Numbered from the stretch's first letter, positions 20,201 to 32,734 are shown. The stretch: 64,000 nt of DNA from Centrapalus pauciflorus (GCA_020465985.1 JAANYP010004771.1:1514932-1578931); one strand, 5' to 3'. A program made the numbers and translations. Notes: generated by a model not told the origin, from the letters alone.

Positions 20201-22931
20201 ATTTTCAACATCTATTCACCTATCTAAATGGCAATTTCATGTGCCACCCAAATCCAATGAGATTAACAGAAGGGCATGCCTTAATTAGTTAATTTGATAG
20301 ACTATTCAGATGGTTGTTTGCAATTGGCTAATAAAACGGACTAAAATTACAATGAATTGGCACAAAAAGCATTCAATAATAGATACATATTTATCCTCAA
20401 AGGTCATGTCCTTAGAAACTAGTCTCACAAAGATGCAGCATATCAGAGTAACAAAGATAATGCAACAAGCAGCATTCTTACTTTATCATGGATCCCCCCT
20501 TTCCAATGATCCCACCACAAGAGCCATTTGGTACAATTAGCCTAACTTTCGATCTTGGTTCAGCCTCCTCACCGTCTTCAGCATAAAACTATTTGACAAT
20601 ACATGTACTAATTAAGAGCGGTCATGTATATAGTGAAGTGTAATCAGGATCATAAGGATTACCTCATTCACCAACTTAGTCAGGATGAGTTCAACAGCAT
20701 CAAGAACTTCATCAATTGTTCCAGATACCATAATAATCCTATCTGAAGTCCCTGGAAAATACTCATAGTTTCGTGATAACTGAATTCGTGCATTAGATCT
20801 TGATTGGAAATCTGAAATTGTAGATCCACCCTTCCCAATAATTGAACCAGCTTCAGCATTTGATGCAAGAAACCTCAGATATGTAGTGTCTGTGTAGTCT
20901 TGGACATAAAATGTAATCATTATAAAAACATCTAAGGGAAGGAAATAAAGTTTCGATCTAATAAAAAGGAACTACGAAAACTCCAGCACAGGAAAGTAAA
21001 TTTATAAACATATTTTAGTCAAAGGAAATTTAGCTTCAATCTAAGGAAATTCCACCACAGGAAAGATACTGTTACACAATGTAGCCAAATACAGCTGGCT
21101 AACAGAGAAAATAACAAACACCAAACTAACTCTGCTAACATGGCAAACTAACTCCGCTGATGACTCTGACATCATCTATAACTTGTGTTAAGCATAGATG
21201 TTTAATCAAAGAAACGAGTATAATAACATTTCAGGCGCATTAGAGGATATATCAAATGATTGCTGGTGACTTTGTTTCACTTGTCATATGTTCATTTTTT
21301 GTATTTCCGTTCTTCTTGGTTTCTCTAATTCTCTTCTTGAACCTCTGTTCTTGTTGGCCGGTTCAATTTCATTTGTGTGATAGCTAGAAATCTAACTCTA
21401 AAAGGATTATTGTTCTCTACTTCATTTGATTTAAAATTTATTAAGTTATTCACGAAGTTGGGGTCTTATGGAGCCGATCAGTTTGCTATTCTTGATTAAA
21501 GAAAGTGTCACATAAGGATCAATAGATTAGGATACCTGTTAAAAATGTACCTGTCAAAAGAAGAATTTAGTGAAGTACTTCGTTTTGAACTAACCAAATT
21601 TTGTTAGAACAGTTACGTTTGGAAGAACCTTCTTCTACTACTAGCTGGGTTGTAAAAGTTTGTGACTGGTCTTTATAGTAGTTGGACTAATTTACTGGAA
21701 TTAGATACTTGTAAAATTTTGTAACGGGCCTTTCTAATTCTTGAATCCTGGAATTTCATAGTTGTAAAATTTTGTGACTGGTGGTCGTTATAGTTGTTGA
21801 ACTAACTCCTGGGGTTTCTTTAATTGTAGATATTGTTAGTGACCTTTGTTGAACAGGCTTCCTGGAAATATCTTGTAGTAAAATTTTGTAACTGACCTTG
21901 ATAGTTGTAGAACTAATTACTGGAATTTGTTGGGAGACGTGGCATGTTAACCCGCCTGGTATTTGTTGACTTTGTTTTAGTTTCGATGTAGCTCGGGTGG
22001 GGTTCGGTTTGGTGGGGTCCTTGGTCGCAGCATGGTGTGGTCCTGGTGTCCTTTTTTCTGGGTTTTGGCCTTTGGGTCATGTATGTCCGGCTTCTGTTTT
22101 TGGTTTTTGTTAGGTCGGTCCTGTGTATTTTGTTAGGTGCGTTTTTTTTTCCTTTGTATTTTTGGCAGCCACCTGACACTGTGGACCAACTTCTGCTGAT
22201 TGCAGAAGCCAGAGGGTGTTGTATTTCTTTGCGCTATTCATATATGTGAAATGTGATGGCCTTTCAAAACAATTCCCAGAATTTGATCGTCGTAAGTTTA
22301 TACCCGCATAAATGAAAAACCGACTCGCTTTTTGGGGCTGAAAGGACGCACTCACACAACGGTACAATTGACCAAACATAACGCACAAATTTTTCTACAT
22401 CTAACTTTTTGAATGACTCGCATCACGAAAAGTATTCAAGTGCAAACTTAAATTAATACCAACTCACGTAAAACGCAACGTGCAAATCCAGACCAAAACG
22501 AGTGAGAATTAACAAATGAGGAAAGTAATTTGCATTTCTAATGAATCTAACAGTATGTCTTGCCAATAAGTATCCATCTAAGATATCAGAGACATCCCTA
22601 TTAAACCTTATCAACATACATTTCATCATATATTTGATATTTCACGATGAAAAGAATCCCAAAATCGAATTGCATCTCAATAATGACAACATAACCGCTA
22701 TAAATTCGAGAATCCGTATTGTTGAATCTATACATTCGGCAACAATTTGCTTTTAGTAAAGGAGAATAAAAATTCCGGAAACCTATAGATCACAAAGGTA
22801 AGAGATGGAACAACATTAACAATACCTGAAGGAGGTGGCGGTTGTGGTTGCGGTTGCGGTTTGTGAGGTGAAGATTGCGCCGGTTGAGCTCCGTCATTTG
22901 ATGAAGCGTAACCAACGTCCGGCGATCCCAT
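15946..22931 (-). CDS. BTR1: Three-KH-domain RNA-binding protein, BTR1-like
   Basis: Eight coding exons, in order of transcription: 22931-22826, 20898-20663, 20588-20482, 19159-18966, 18278-18202, 17041-16946, 16878-16817, 16057-15946. They total 990 nt (329 aa), with all introns GT-AG. The N-terminus is Pro/Gln-rich (QPQPQPQPPPP, about residues 25-35). KH1 (about 42-110) has the loop GKGG at 57-60; KH2 (about 128-200) has GKGG at 143-146; KH3 (about 246-312) has GRSG at 261-264. All three GxxG nucleic-acid loops are intact. Architecture and sequence (GSIIGKGGSTISDFQ, NITEISQISGARIKIS) match Arabidopsis BTR1 (AT5G04430, from memory), a PCBP/Nova-type protein reported to bind single-stranded RNA. 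The linker between KH2 and KH3 is short. Intron 1 is 1.9 kb; the intron between exons 5 and 6 holds a 38-nt G/C homopolymer. The 5' leader has a CT-rich tract (22978-22995). Divergent from the DUF1997 gene. Confidence 0.93.
17200..17237. repeat. G38 homopolymer in KH-gene intron 5
   Basis: Thirty-eight consecutive G on the plus strand, hence C38 in the sense of the KH transcript, preceded by 'cacaaagaga'. It lies about 160 nt upstream (transcript sense: downstream) of exon 6 at 17041. Confidence 0.9.
21645..21930. repeat. Degenerate minisatellite in KH-gene intron 1
   Basis: Five imperfect copies of 'ttgtaaaattttgtgactgg...tagttgttgaactaa..ctggaat' start near 21650, 21709, 21762, 21825 and 21875, with a period of about 50-63 bp. 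Confidence 0.7.
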
Positions 22932-23683
22932 TGCGTTTGTGTTGTGTGTGTGTGTAGATTTGTGATTTTGCAGTCGAGAGAGAGAGAGAGAGAGGAAAAT
23001 CAGAGGGAGTTTGTGAGAAGCATTTGCAGAGTTGACATGTCCGTGTGTTTTTCTCTTTCTGCCGTGAAAACCGCCTCCATTTTTTACTCTCTCTATCTCT
23101 CTAACAAAGACTTGCACATGCTTTCATCAACCACCTAAACTGCCCTTAACAAACATTAAATTAAATCAACATTTAATTAAATCAGCATTTAATGCATAAA
23201 CTATAATACGTTTAAAATATGTTAAAACACAAAATATTTGCACTTATAGTTAAAATTTTGTGCAAATTAATCTTTTGCATAATGTGATGCAAAAATTATT
23301 ACTATGACGCAAAAATCAAAATTGTAAAATTATAACTGAAAATACAAAAATTTTATGAAATCTGAGTTTTTACGGTTTCTACGATATTTATGGGTTTTAT
23401 GTGAACCAATATTCTAAATTTAATGTATGTGTATTTTATATATCTTTTTTAAAATTTGAAGGTATATATCATTAATAAAAAATAATACGCACATCTAATT
23501 CATATGCTTAAAACTTAACCTCATCTTTACCACACGTTTATCAATCATTTCTTATATAGAAAATATGTTCTAAAAACTTTATATATTATGAATTTCTAAT
23601 TGTATTTTAGATATATATGATATTTCAAAGTATATATGAAATTCTTTCAAAATTGTTTATTCAACATTTAATGAATTAAATAA
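22932..23683. other. KH-gene upstream region and AT-rich spacer
   Basis: The first ~190 bp are CT/GA-rich, probably 5' leader and core promoter of the KH gene on the minus strand. The rest is AT-rich with no gene. Confidence 0.45.
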
Positions 23684-24119
23684 TGGATAATTACTAAAAT
23701 AGTTAAATCTCACACCTTTATTCACTTTTTAGTCACTTTATATACATTTTACCAAAATAGTCACACTTTATGTTACCATATTTACGTGATTTGTACTTTT
23801 TTCATTTTTTAATGCATTACGTTACAAAAGGTGTCTGGTCACGTAAATTGTTGTACTTTACGTGACCATTTTTGCTCCTTCCCCATGAATGTTTGGTGGG
23901 ATGTCTTGTCACACTTTACGTGACCAAGTACAACAATTTACGTGACCAAACACCTTTTGTAACGTAATGCATTAAAAAAATGAAAAAATTACAAATCACG
24001 TAAATTGTGGCTATCACGTAAATGTGGTAACGTAAAGTGTGGCTATTTTGGTAAAATGTATATAAAATGGCTAAAAAGTGAATAAAGGTGTGAGATTTGG
24101 CTATTTTAGTAATTATCCC
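23684..24119. mobile_element. Mutator-type MITE with ~190-bp inverted arms and 9-bp duplication
   Basis: 436 bp. The left arm (ggataattactaaaatag...) is repeated inverted at the right (...ctattttagtaattatcc). The arms pair over nearly the whole element, leaving a short loop around 23880-23920. It is flanked by the exact 9-bp duplication ATTAAATAA at 23675-23683 and 24120-24128. It carries several palindromic 'cacgtaa/ttacgtga' motifs. Confidence 0.9.
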
Positions 24120-24128
24120 ATTAAATAA

Positions 24129-25189
24129 AGGTACCTTAAATAAATTACATTGGGGCCTTGACAGCCATGTGGCCCTTGTAAGTTTTAATTAAGGGCTTAA
24201 TCACTCTCAACTTAATAATTCAAGACTTTATGGTTACAGTCATGTCATATCACTAGTTTCATTTCCTTAAATCTCAATCTATAGAATTTAATGTGTAATC
24301 ATATTCTTTATGGTTTATATCATAATTTAATGATTTGTATTTTTTATTTAACTTACTAAATCATTATGTCCAGAGTAAATAGTTGAAAACTATCAATAAT
24401 GGTATCATGTAGGTACAAATCGTTGAACTATCTAATAGTTTCATATAGATTTTAACTTAATGTCATTTTTACTAACACTTTATTTAATTATAAAAAATTT
24501 CTTGCTTAAAATTTTCTTTTCGTATCATATTTTTAAGGGAGACGAATTTTTTAAAGTACAATAACTAATTTAAAAATAAATAATATCAAATTGCTAGTAC
24601 AATCATGAACATTATAAGTCATTTCTAGATTGAATTACGTAATATTATGTTTTTGCATAACTTAACTATATTAGATTTGGATAGATTTAACTTACTTTAA
24701 ATTTTAAATTAAATTTAGTAATGAAGTGGCAAAAGAAGAAAATGACAATGTGACAAATCAAATGAGACAAAAAAAAGATGACATGCGGCAAATCAAATGA
24801 GAGCACGATATGCAATATGTTATTTACTCATGTAACAGTATTTATATAAAATAGATAGAATAAATATTGATCGCATGCAATATACTAGCCGTCAAAGTTG
24901 TATTTATTTTCTAAGCCTTTAATATTAATTAGAAAATAAATATAAGATGATAGATAGTGTCTTTAATCGTACTTATATAAAATAATAATGTATTATATGT
25001 CAAATAGGTTAGGTATATTCATTCAAGTAACCACTTATATAATATCATTTTACCTATGGATCATAATGTCGTGCATGGTTATGTAGTTTTCTTTATTAAA
25101 CTATCATATCATGTTGTATGTATAGGTTGGATATTTTTTAAGAGGACACATTTGATTTAAAATGTCAATCATGAGTGCATGCTTGTTAA
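24129..25189. other. AT-rich spacer, no gene seen
   Basis: There is a near-direct repeat of 'aagaaaatgacaatgtgacaaatcaaatgagacaaaa' and 'gatgacatgcggcaaatcaaatgagag' at about 24730-24810. Otherwise unremarkable. Confidence 0.45.
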
Positions 25190-25330
25190 TGTTGATTTTG
25201 ACAAATACTGCAAATTTCATAAAACCAGAAAAAAATTTTAACATGAGGATTTTTCTGGAAAAAAATAATATTTAGGGATGAAAACGCAAAACCATGAAAA
25301 CGTGTTGGTTTTTTCATAATAAACCTTATA
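25190..25330. repeat. Right-hand half of an AGGTTTAATATG-family MITE
   Basis: It ends 'gaaaacgtgttggttttttcataataaacctt', matching the right ends of the elements at 6271-6612 and 28977-29335. The left partner arm is not found. Confidence 0.5.
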
Positions 25331-25375
25331 AAAATTAGAGTGATACGTACAACGGACAATGCTAGGGTGGTTTTG

Positions 25376-25767
25376 TCACGGTTTTAAAAAATGAACCAAG
25401 TCGACCATTAAACCGGTTAGAAAACCGATTCGGTTGATGTAAAAAAACCGTTTTGGTCAAAATAGATTGATTGATGCCAAAACCGGAATGAGCAAAAACT
25501 ACGAAAAAATTATTATTTTTTGCATTGAGATTGATTTATGTATTTTTTTTTTCCTTACACTTTTGTATTCTATATGTTTGACCATTTATAATATTTAGAA
25601 ATTGATATATCAATAGTAAATATGTTATTTAAAAATTCTTTGATCAACAAAATTAAATTAATCATAACAACATTCGGTTTTTAGTGCCTGACCAACCGGT
25701 CGAATCAATTCGGATTTTTATACTATAAGTTGACCGGTTTGATCGTCCGTTCCGGTTTTTGAAAGTT
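25376..25767. repeat. CGGTTTTTGAAAAACCGG-type inverted repeat, decayed
   Basis: The left 'cacggttttaaaaaatgaacc...aaaccggttag' faces the right 'gaccggtttgatcgtccgttccggtttttgaaag'. It looks like a MITE whose exact ends I cannot fix. It ends about 220 bp upstream of the DUF1997 start codon, so it may sit in that promoter. Confidence 0.4.
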
Positions 25768-25989
25768 GGTGGCTCGAGACGCGCCATTTAGCATCCGGGG
25801 CATGTTAGCAGGCTTAATGGATGTAAGCTAATATGAACCAAGATAGAACATGGCACCCGTATGCTTATTCTATACCACATCTCTCAGTCACACACATGAC
25901 ACATCACTTCGTCACACAGTTATCTCGTTTTCCTCTAATCTATGAGACAACCCAAAATCACATAAGCAATTTTTTAACCTTTAATCCAA

Positions 25990-26543
25990 ATGGCATTGAG
26001 CTCAAGTTCTTATTGGTCTTCATCATCTTGTTCAATTTCATATCAATTCAGAAAAACTCCTACAAATTCTCTTTCAATTAGTCCCCGTAATGCCTTGTTT
26101 GGCCAAGCTTCATCATCGAATTCAGATGATATGCCGAAACCCTCACTGTCCGTTTCAGCAGATTCGTCTTCTGCACCAAAAGCTCGATTCGTTGCTCGCC
26201 GAACGGAATCCGTTTCTGTTCGTCCACTCGAACGTCCTCTATGTAATGTTTTACTCGCTGCTTAATTTTAGTTATATAATTCACATGTTTCTTCCTTATT
26301 TGTATCGTTTAATCTAAATTCATGATTTAAGTTTTTATATGTTTCTGTATGCCGTGTGTTCGTAAATTGTAATGTTATATTATCATTTGAGTGCTGGTTT
26401 TAGTGGTTGGAATTTGACTAACGGATTACATGAAACAACTGGTTATTGACTGTAACTTAATGAATTTATGCAAAACTATAAACTTACTTTTAACATGTAG
26501 TAGCTAAACATGGAAAAGCTTTTCATATTTTTGGTTTTTGTGG

Positions 26544-26579
<36 letters not shown>

Positions 26580-29517
26580 TTTGCTCTGTAACATGTGATT
26601 GAGAGGGGGAGGGAGGGAGAGAGAGAGGGTGGGGGAAGAATTGAATATCATCCAAATAAAACCATACTCAGTAACTCAGAAAATCTCTAAGGATGAGGAG
26701 GCGACATTTACGAAATGATTACATATAGATTTTTTGGGCCAAATTATTTTAAGTTGTATATAATACTACAATTTTATAACCAAATTATTGATTACAAAAA
26801 TTGGAGGGCTGACCGCTAACTAGCGCATCCTCAGCTCCAATCACTGATTGTCTGATTGATTGTGGTGAATATACTTGGGACTTTGGGAGTGAATCACTAA
26901 ATTCTGAAAACATGGAAATATCACCTGAAGGCGAGTATACTTGGGAGTGAACCACCGCCACCTACTAGCACACCTCTGGTAATTGATTGCACAGGCCACA
27001 AGCATGTGTTCAGACTCTGGAACCCTAGGTTATCCTGAGCAAATTCTAAATTAAATCATCTGATTTCCTTCATCTTTATACTGTGAATGACAGTGGAGTA
27101 CATGAGTCTTCCTGCAAGTCAATACTCTGTTCTCGATGCTCAAAGAATTGAGAGGATTGATGACAACACATTCAGGTGTTATGTGTACAAATTCAAGTTT
27201 TTAGCATTCGAGGTTTGCCCTGTTTTGTTGGTTCGAGTTGAAGAGCAACCTAATGGCTGTTCTATCAACCTCTTGTCTTGTAAGGTACCTTCAAACCTGT
27301 AAATTCCTCTTCATCTTACTACCATGTAGGATGTTTTATTAACCTTGCGTTTTTAACTTACTGCAGCTTGAGGGTTCGCCAATTGTGGTTGCACAAAACA
27401 ATAAATTTGACGGTGAGCAATTATCAGCCTATATCTTCTTATATACTTTTATAAGTCAAATGGAAATTATATTTTGTAACTTTAATATCAAGATGATTTC
27501 TGTGAATTTGAGATAAATATGACAACTATATATAGCTTTGTATAACCAAGTTGAATTGTTGGTTTCCACAAGTTCAATAGATTTTTAGATCTGAAATTGC
27601 ATAGTACTAAGTTGACCTAAAACTAAAAAAGCCAAAAGTGTGCTATTCTAGGCTCCCATTACTTACATTTACTGTTTTCTATTTATAATCCTAATTCCCT
27701 GTCTAATAGTGTGTATTTGGAGAAAGTTAACAGTGCGAGGAATATAAGATCTGTTCTTCTTCAATACCATTGATATAAGATCTTGGAATCATGATCTTGC
27801 CTAATACCAATAAATAATCTGAATTCTTTTAGTGTTCATTTTAATTTACTTTTTGGTCTCGATCAGCTGATTAAGCTTAGAAGGCAACCTGACTTAGGTG
27901 ATTAATTTGCTCATTATGTTTCCTTAACACAATTAATATAGCCAACAATCGCCTAGTTAGAAATGTTCCTAGGAAAATACCTGGAAGTTTCAACTACAAA
28001 AGGCTAAAAGTTGGATGTAGAAATCAATACTAAAGCCAAATCGCCTGGAGGATTTTGTATTACGTTGTTCTAAGTTATATTACATAATGCCTTTCAGGAG
28101 TCCATTGACACTGGTTTGGTATGGGAATGCAGCTTCTATGGTGAATAGGATATCATGTGACAGGAACCAGAGCAATTCATCCATGCAAAAACTGACGTCA
28201 GACACTGTTATCGAGGTGATCATAATGTTTTAGGTTATACTTACTTCCTCTGTCTTGAAAGAAAATTATGTGACTTCTGATGTCCAACTTATGCCTACAA
28301 ATTTCATAATTGATGTGTAATTTGTCAGAAGTTTAATAATAATATTGTATTATGAAGTAAATGCAACTACATTGTTTCTTTAAAAGTTCAAACAGATCAT
28401 ATAATTTTAAATCTTAAACTTAGATCATTTACACTCAAATGTTGAACTTTACATGTATATTCATCATGGGGAACTTTTGTTCAGGTTAGCATTGACATTC
28501 CATTTCCTTTCCAAGCAATCCCTGTACAGACCATTGAATCAAGTGGGACTCAAGTGCTTGAGCAGATACTGAAGATAATGCTTCCCCGTTTTATGGCACA
28601 GGCACGTAATTTGTTGTGTTATTGTTCTGTTTTCTTTTGGTTTTATCTATGCAGTGAATGCGCATTGCTATCTAGGTCTTTCTTCACATCCATGCAAATA
28701 TAGATATTAAATAGTATTAGAATTGAGTGCTAGAGGTGGCAAATTTGACCCATTTTTCTGTACTAAGGTTGTCAAGATCAAGATCTTGTTCAAAAGCATT
28801 TTTGTCTACACAAGATTGAGATCAAAAGATCCTACTAAAGTGACAATAGTCTTTCTTTACATGCGTTGTAAGTTTTATCAAGGATTAAATTTATGCCAAA
28901 TTAATTAAATATTCGAAGTTTAAACATTATAGCAATAGTTCAATACATTTAACATGAATTTAGATCACTTAATTGGGTTTATATTAAAAAAAACCGACGT
29001 ACTTTTACATTATTATTGATTGGTCCATCATTTTTTTTCCTTATTTTAATCCCCATTCATTTTCTATCATACTCACTTTGGTCCCTCTCCCTAGGATTGA
29101 TGGACCTAATTTATTAAAAGTTATGATGGTTTTTTCCAATGACATATAAACAATAAAAATCATTATACGTTCACTTTTTTATTGGTTTGGTCCTTTGATA
29201 CTTATTTTTTCAAAGGCAGAGAGACCAAAGTGAATATGACAATAAAAGAAGTATAGAAACTAAAATGAGGAAAAAACAACAGAGAGATCAAATCAATAAA
29301 AATGTAAAAGTGAGTTGGTTTTCTTCAATATAATCTGTCAATTTGATTATCAAAATTTTGTTTTATAGGATGTTCATGATATGTGGCTAAATAATAGTAA
29401 GGGGGTCAATTGGAATAGTAATAGTAAAAGGGGGAATTACGTAATAGTTTAATAGTATTAGTTATACATCCTTTGTTTTGCTATATGAGTACTATGAATG
29501 AGATGAATGTTTGTTCT

Positions 29518-29582
<65 letters not shown>

Positions 29583-30791
29583 GATGTATCTTCCTGTTTT
29601 GATTTCATGAAATGTTCTTCCTCATTAGTTTACCTAATCGACTGTCTCTTGGTTGACCACTGGTAATTATCGGCCTCGACCAACTTAGTTCGTGTCATTT
29701 CAACTATTGAATTGAAATTTACTCTGAAGGGAAAATTAACCAATTTGCTACTTTTTTTCCCTTTAAAAGTGTTAACTCATTTATATTTTCTGCATTTCTA
29801 ATTATAAGCCTAAGTAAGATCAGATTGGTATATTGGGTCGAGATCCTAAGATCAAGTTCTTAACTTCTTATGTCTTGATATATCCGATGCAAGATCGACA
29901 TATTTTCGTTGATCAAGATTGTAAAATTGAGGTCGACATCTTAACAAGCATGATAGTTACATGAATTGCTTTGTGTTGGTAATTTAACTCCAAATGGTTA
30001 GCTAAAAAGGATATTGGTTCGAATGGATCAAATGTTGCCAAAAGTGTGTTCAAATATGCAAAAACGCATGCAACTTCTTAACTTGTTTCATCAGAAAAAG
30101 TTTTTTTTTTATCGTAATAATTATGTAGTTTTTGACTTTCTGTTATCGTCTGTAAATCTGTAATACATGAATTATTTATCAATTCAAAAACGGGTTTGTG
30201 GGTCTACTCAACTAGTGAGAAAACCTACCTATTTTTTCCAGATACCCAAACGGTCCAATTTGCCGCCACTTGTCATTACATTGTTAACTCTGCCACTTCA
30301 GAATGATTATAAGGTTTGGTCTGAAATTTGAATTTAGGATTAGTTGGCATTTGGACACCATATTAATGTAGCCTATAGATTACTTATACCATACATAGGC
30401 TTTGGATCATCCATCATTCATCTGCTGTGCTGTCTAATAAGTTGAGATATAATTTGTGTTGAGGTGTTTATTTTCTGAGACTTGCTAGTGAAAAACATTC
30501 AACAACCCTCAGAAAACTTTGCAAAACTCAGGATCCATATTGCATACTTGAATAAGAGGTTGTTTGTATACTTCTTAATGGAACCATTAAGAGGCTCATT
30601 CAAGGCTTAACAGTTCCATTAAGAGGCAAACAAACATCACCTAAGTGTTGTGTTGGGTTAAGCAGGTGAGAGAGTGTATGTTTGGTTGCATATATGCATG
30701 ACATGTTTTGTTGATGCAGTTGGTAAAAGACTACGAAGCGTGGGCTTCTGGAGATACCTCGAGGCAGCCTCTGGGAACCGGTAGAATCTGA
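25990..30791 (+). CDS. DUF1997 family protein, probably plastid-targeted
   Basis: Six exons: 25990-26242, 27094-27284, 27367-27412, 28133-28215, 28485-28601, 30720-30791 (762 nt, 253 aa). The N-terminus (about residues 1-75) is Ser/Thr-rich and poor in acidic residues, like a chloroplast transit peptide. The conserved part (about 85-240) reads YMSLPASQYSVLDAQRIERI, FRCYVYKFKF, GSPIVVAQNNKF, VSIDIPFPFQAIPVQ and GTQVLEQILKIMLPRFMAQL, which I recognise as DUF1997 (PF09366), a family of unknown function shared by plants and cyanobacteria. Introns 1-4 are GT-AG. Intron 5 (28602-30719) begins GCACGT after CAG, i.e. a GC-AG intron; a canonical GT at 28606 would break the frame. That intron also carries a MITE and (TC)26. 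The Arabidopsis homologue, from memory, is AT5G04440, next to BTR1. An AATAAA signal lies about 140 nt past the stop. Confidence 0.85.
26546..26574. repeat. T29 homopolymer in DUF1997 intron 1
   Basis: An uninterrupted run of 29 T, followed about 30 bp on by a purine-rich 'gagggggagggagggagagagag' stretch, both inside intron 1. Confidence 0.9.
28977..29335. mobile_element. Long-TIR MITE in DUF1997 intron 5
   Basis: The left 'ggtttatattaaaaaaaacc...cttttacattattattgatt' is mirrored by the right 'aatcaataaaaatgtaaaag...ggttttcttcaatataatc'. Inverted similarity continues through 'actttggtccctc' / 'agagaccaaagt'. Same terminal family as 6271-6612. Confidence 0.65.
29526..29577. repeat. (TC)26 microsatellite in DUF1997 intron 5
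   Basis: A pure dinucleotide run about 0.9 kb downstream of the GC donor. Pyrimidine-rich and far from the true acceptor at 30719. Confidence 0.95.
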
Positions 30792-30928
30792 TACAAACAC
30801 ATAACGTTATTTGTCGTCTAATTAATACCCTTTGATTTGTAAGCTTTCAAGTCTGTAATTACTATGCGATAGACAATGAGGTGTTTCGTTGTTGAAAATT
30901 TGCTGTTTCCTGGAAACATTAGGGGATA

Positions 30929-30934
30929 AATAAA
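30929..30934 (+). terminator. Candidate poly(A) signal of the DUF1997 gene
   Basis: AATAAA about 140 nt after the stop codon, in 'ggataaataaaattt', at a normal distance for a plant 3' UTR. Confidence 0.45.
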
Positions 30935-32124
30935 ATTTAAAATGTATGAGATGCCATTCTGTTATTTGTTTGAGTTTTGGATCCATGGAAAGTACTCATT
31001 GGGTTCATAAATCATAATCTCCCGTAGTTTGTGACTATGATACCTGCACCAGAATGTCCTGTCTTGCTTGTTATATTCTGCTGCTTCAGTGTGTTTCTCG
31101 ACATCACAACTCTTGTCTCGTAACAGTTCTCTTGAACGTAGTGATTAATATGTTCTTACTATTTTAACGTAATTAACTTGGTTTTAATCTTGGGATCGGT
31201 TTTGGGCAAGGAAATTATTGTTGTTATTTTAGTGTAATTCATTGATTGACTTTGGTTGGAACTAGAACGAGTTTAGGAGGTGCGAAATGCACTTTCATAT
31301 AAGTTTGGCCAAAGTCAAGACCCGAGCGTCAGAGTGGGGGTCAAGCGCGCTTGCGCCCCCTTGTGAGGTCCTAGGGGCGAGCCCCTGGCGGTGGTTCCAC
31401 TGACCGGTCAGCGGACAAGGGTCAAATAATGCATTTTTCGTGGGTTATGAAAGTATAATATACAAACGAAATTATCAGTCATTACTAATGCATTTTCTTG
31501 TGATTATCCTTAACAATATTTGGTTACCCGTTAAGGCAAAATATTGTCACAAGAAAGTGTATAAACACGATCACGAAGATCATCCAAGATTCTAAGTTCG
31601 TTCTATTTTGCTTCATCCATGCTTTTTCTTACAATTACATGTGTTGTTTGTGGATTATCCTTTTAAACTTCTAAAATATTTATAACTGACAAAAAGCAAC
31701 CAAGCTTCACATATGTAGTTGCTTCTTATTTTAGTTAAGGAATTTTGCCTTTTCTCATAAAAATGCAATTTCCTTCATAAAATATGCGTTTAAGGCAAGG
31801 AACTTTCAGAAAAGACTATTTTAAGGTAATGACTTTCAGTTTTATGATAAAGGTAACCGGATTTATAAAATTTTCTTATTTGGATCGATGGATGTTTACA
31901 TAAAAAATCATTTCCAACATTTTATTACATGCACATTGTTAGTTACGTAGAATATAAAAAACTTGGAAATTCGTTGTCCTTAAAATATTTTTTAAATATA
32001 GCCTATCTCAATAGAAATCAATATATAATATTATCTTTTATGTAATTATTAATAGTATTAAATTGAAACATATTATTATTATTATATTTTTGTAAGGGAG
32101 TTCACTGAACAGTTAAGCTTCTTA
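30935..32124. other. Spacer with a GC-rich island, possible LTR fragment
   Basis: Mostly AT-rich, but about 31310-31425 is strongly GC-rich ('gtcaagcgcgcttgcgccccc', 'ggggcgagcccctggcggtgg', 'tgaccggtcagcgg'). This composition is typical of the U3/R part of some Copia LTRs. A small inverted pair, 'acaatatttgg..' and 'gcaaaatattgt', follows at about 31510-31550. I could not find matching LTR ends. Confidence 0.4.
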
Positions 32125-32439
32125 GATCATCTTTATCCACAACCTTCTCTAACCCAACCTTTTAATAAAAAACTATTTTCTCTTTCTTCAACCTACACAA
32201 CCTAATCCAACTCAACCTTTAACTCACAATAACAACCCACCTTAAATCTATTTTATTATAAAAATATAATTTTTGGTGACTTTTGACCACCAATAAACTT
32301 ATGTCATGTGGCAATCAAAACAAAAACAAAGAAGCCAATCTTGGGTTGGTGTATCCACCAGGTTGGGGTTTTTTGGTGACTTTTTTTTTAATATTAATCA
32401 CCAACCCACCTATGTAAAAGGTCACCAATAAAGATGGTC
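32125..32439. mobile_element. PIF/Harbinger-type MITE with TTA duplication
   Basis: The ends GATCATCTTTAT and ATAAAGATGGTC form an inverted repeat with one mismatch, flanked by TTA at 32122-32124 and 32440-32442. Internal segments also pair ('ggtgacttttgaccaccaat' vs 'ggtcaccaataaag'; 'accaacccacc'). Confidence 0.75.
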
Positions 32440-32734
32440 TTAATAGGCAGCTTAATTATTTATTATTTTTATATAATATGTAATGATGATTGTGCTTTTT
32501 ATTCTATCTTTTAATATTTTTTAACAAATTGAATATATGTTATTATCGTATTATTTTTATTCTCATTCCAATATAAAAGTTATTACTGTCCGAACAATTT
32601 TTAAATAATGAAAATTTTAATATCCTTTTTGGAAAAATTATTTAATACATAATTGTTTGTTATTATGTAACGATCTTTAATATATTTTGCATTATAAAAA
32701 TTTGAACATATCATCATGATTGTATTATTGTTTT

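Noticed and set aside
22728..23117. Longer 129-aa minus frame extending the KH gene upstream
   Set aside because: It starts in the CT-rich leader and continues into intron 1. The internal ATG at 22931 and the donor at 22826 fit the family and give an in-frame splice.
28121..28132. Upstream acceptor at 28096 for DUF1997 exon 4
   Set aside because: Using it gives an immediate stop or the wrong phase. The acceptor at 28131-28132 keeps the frame and gives the conserved ASMVNRISCD.
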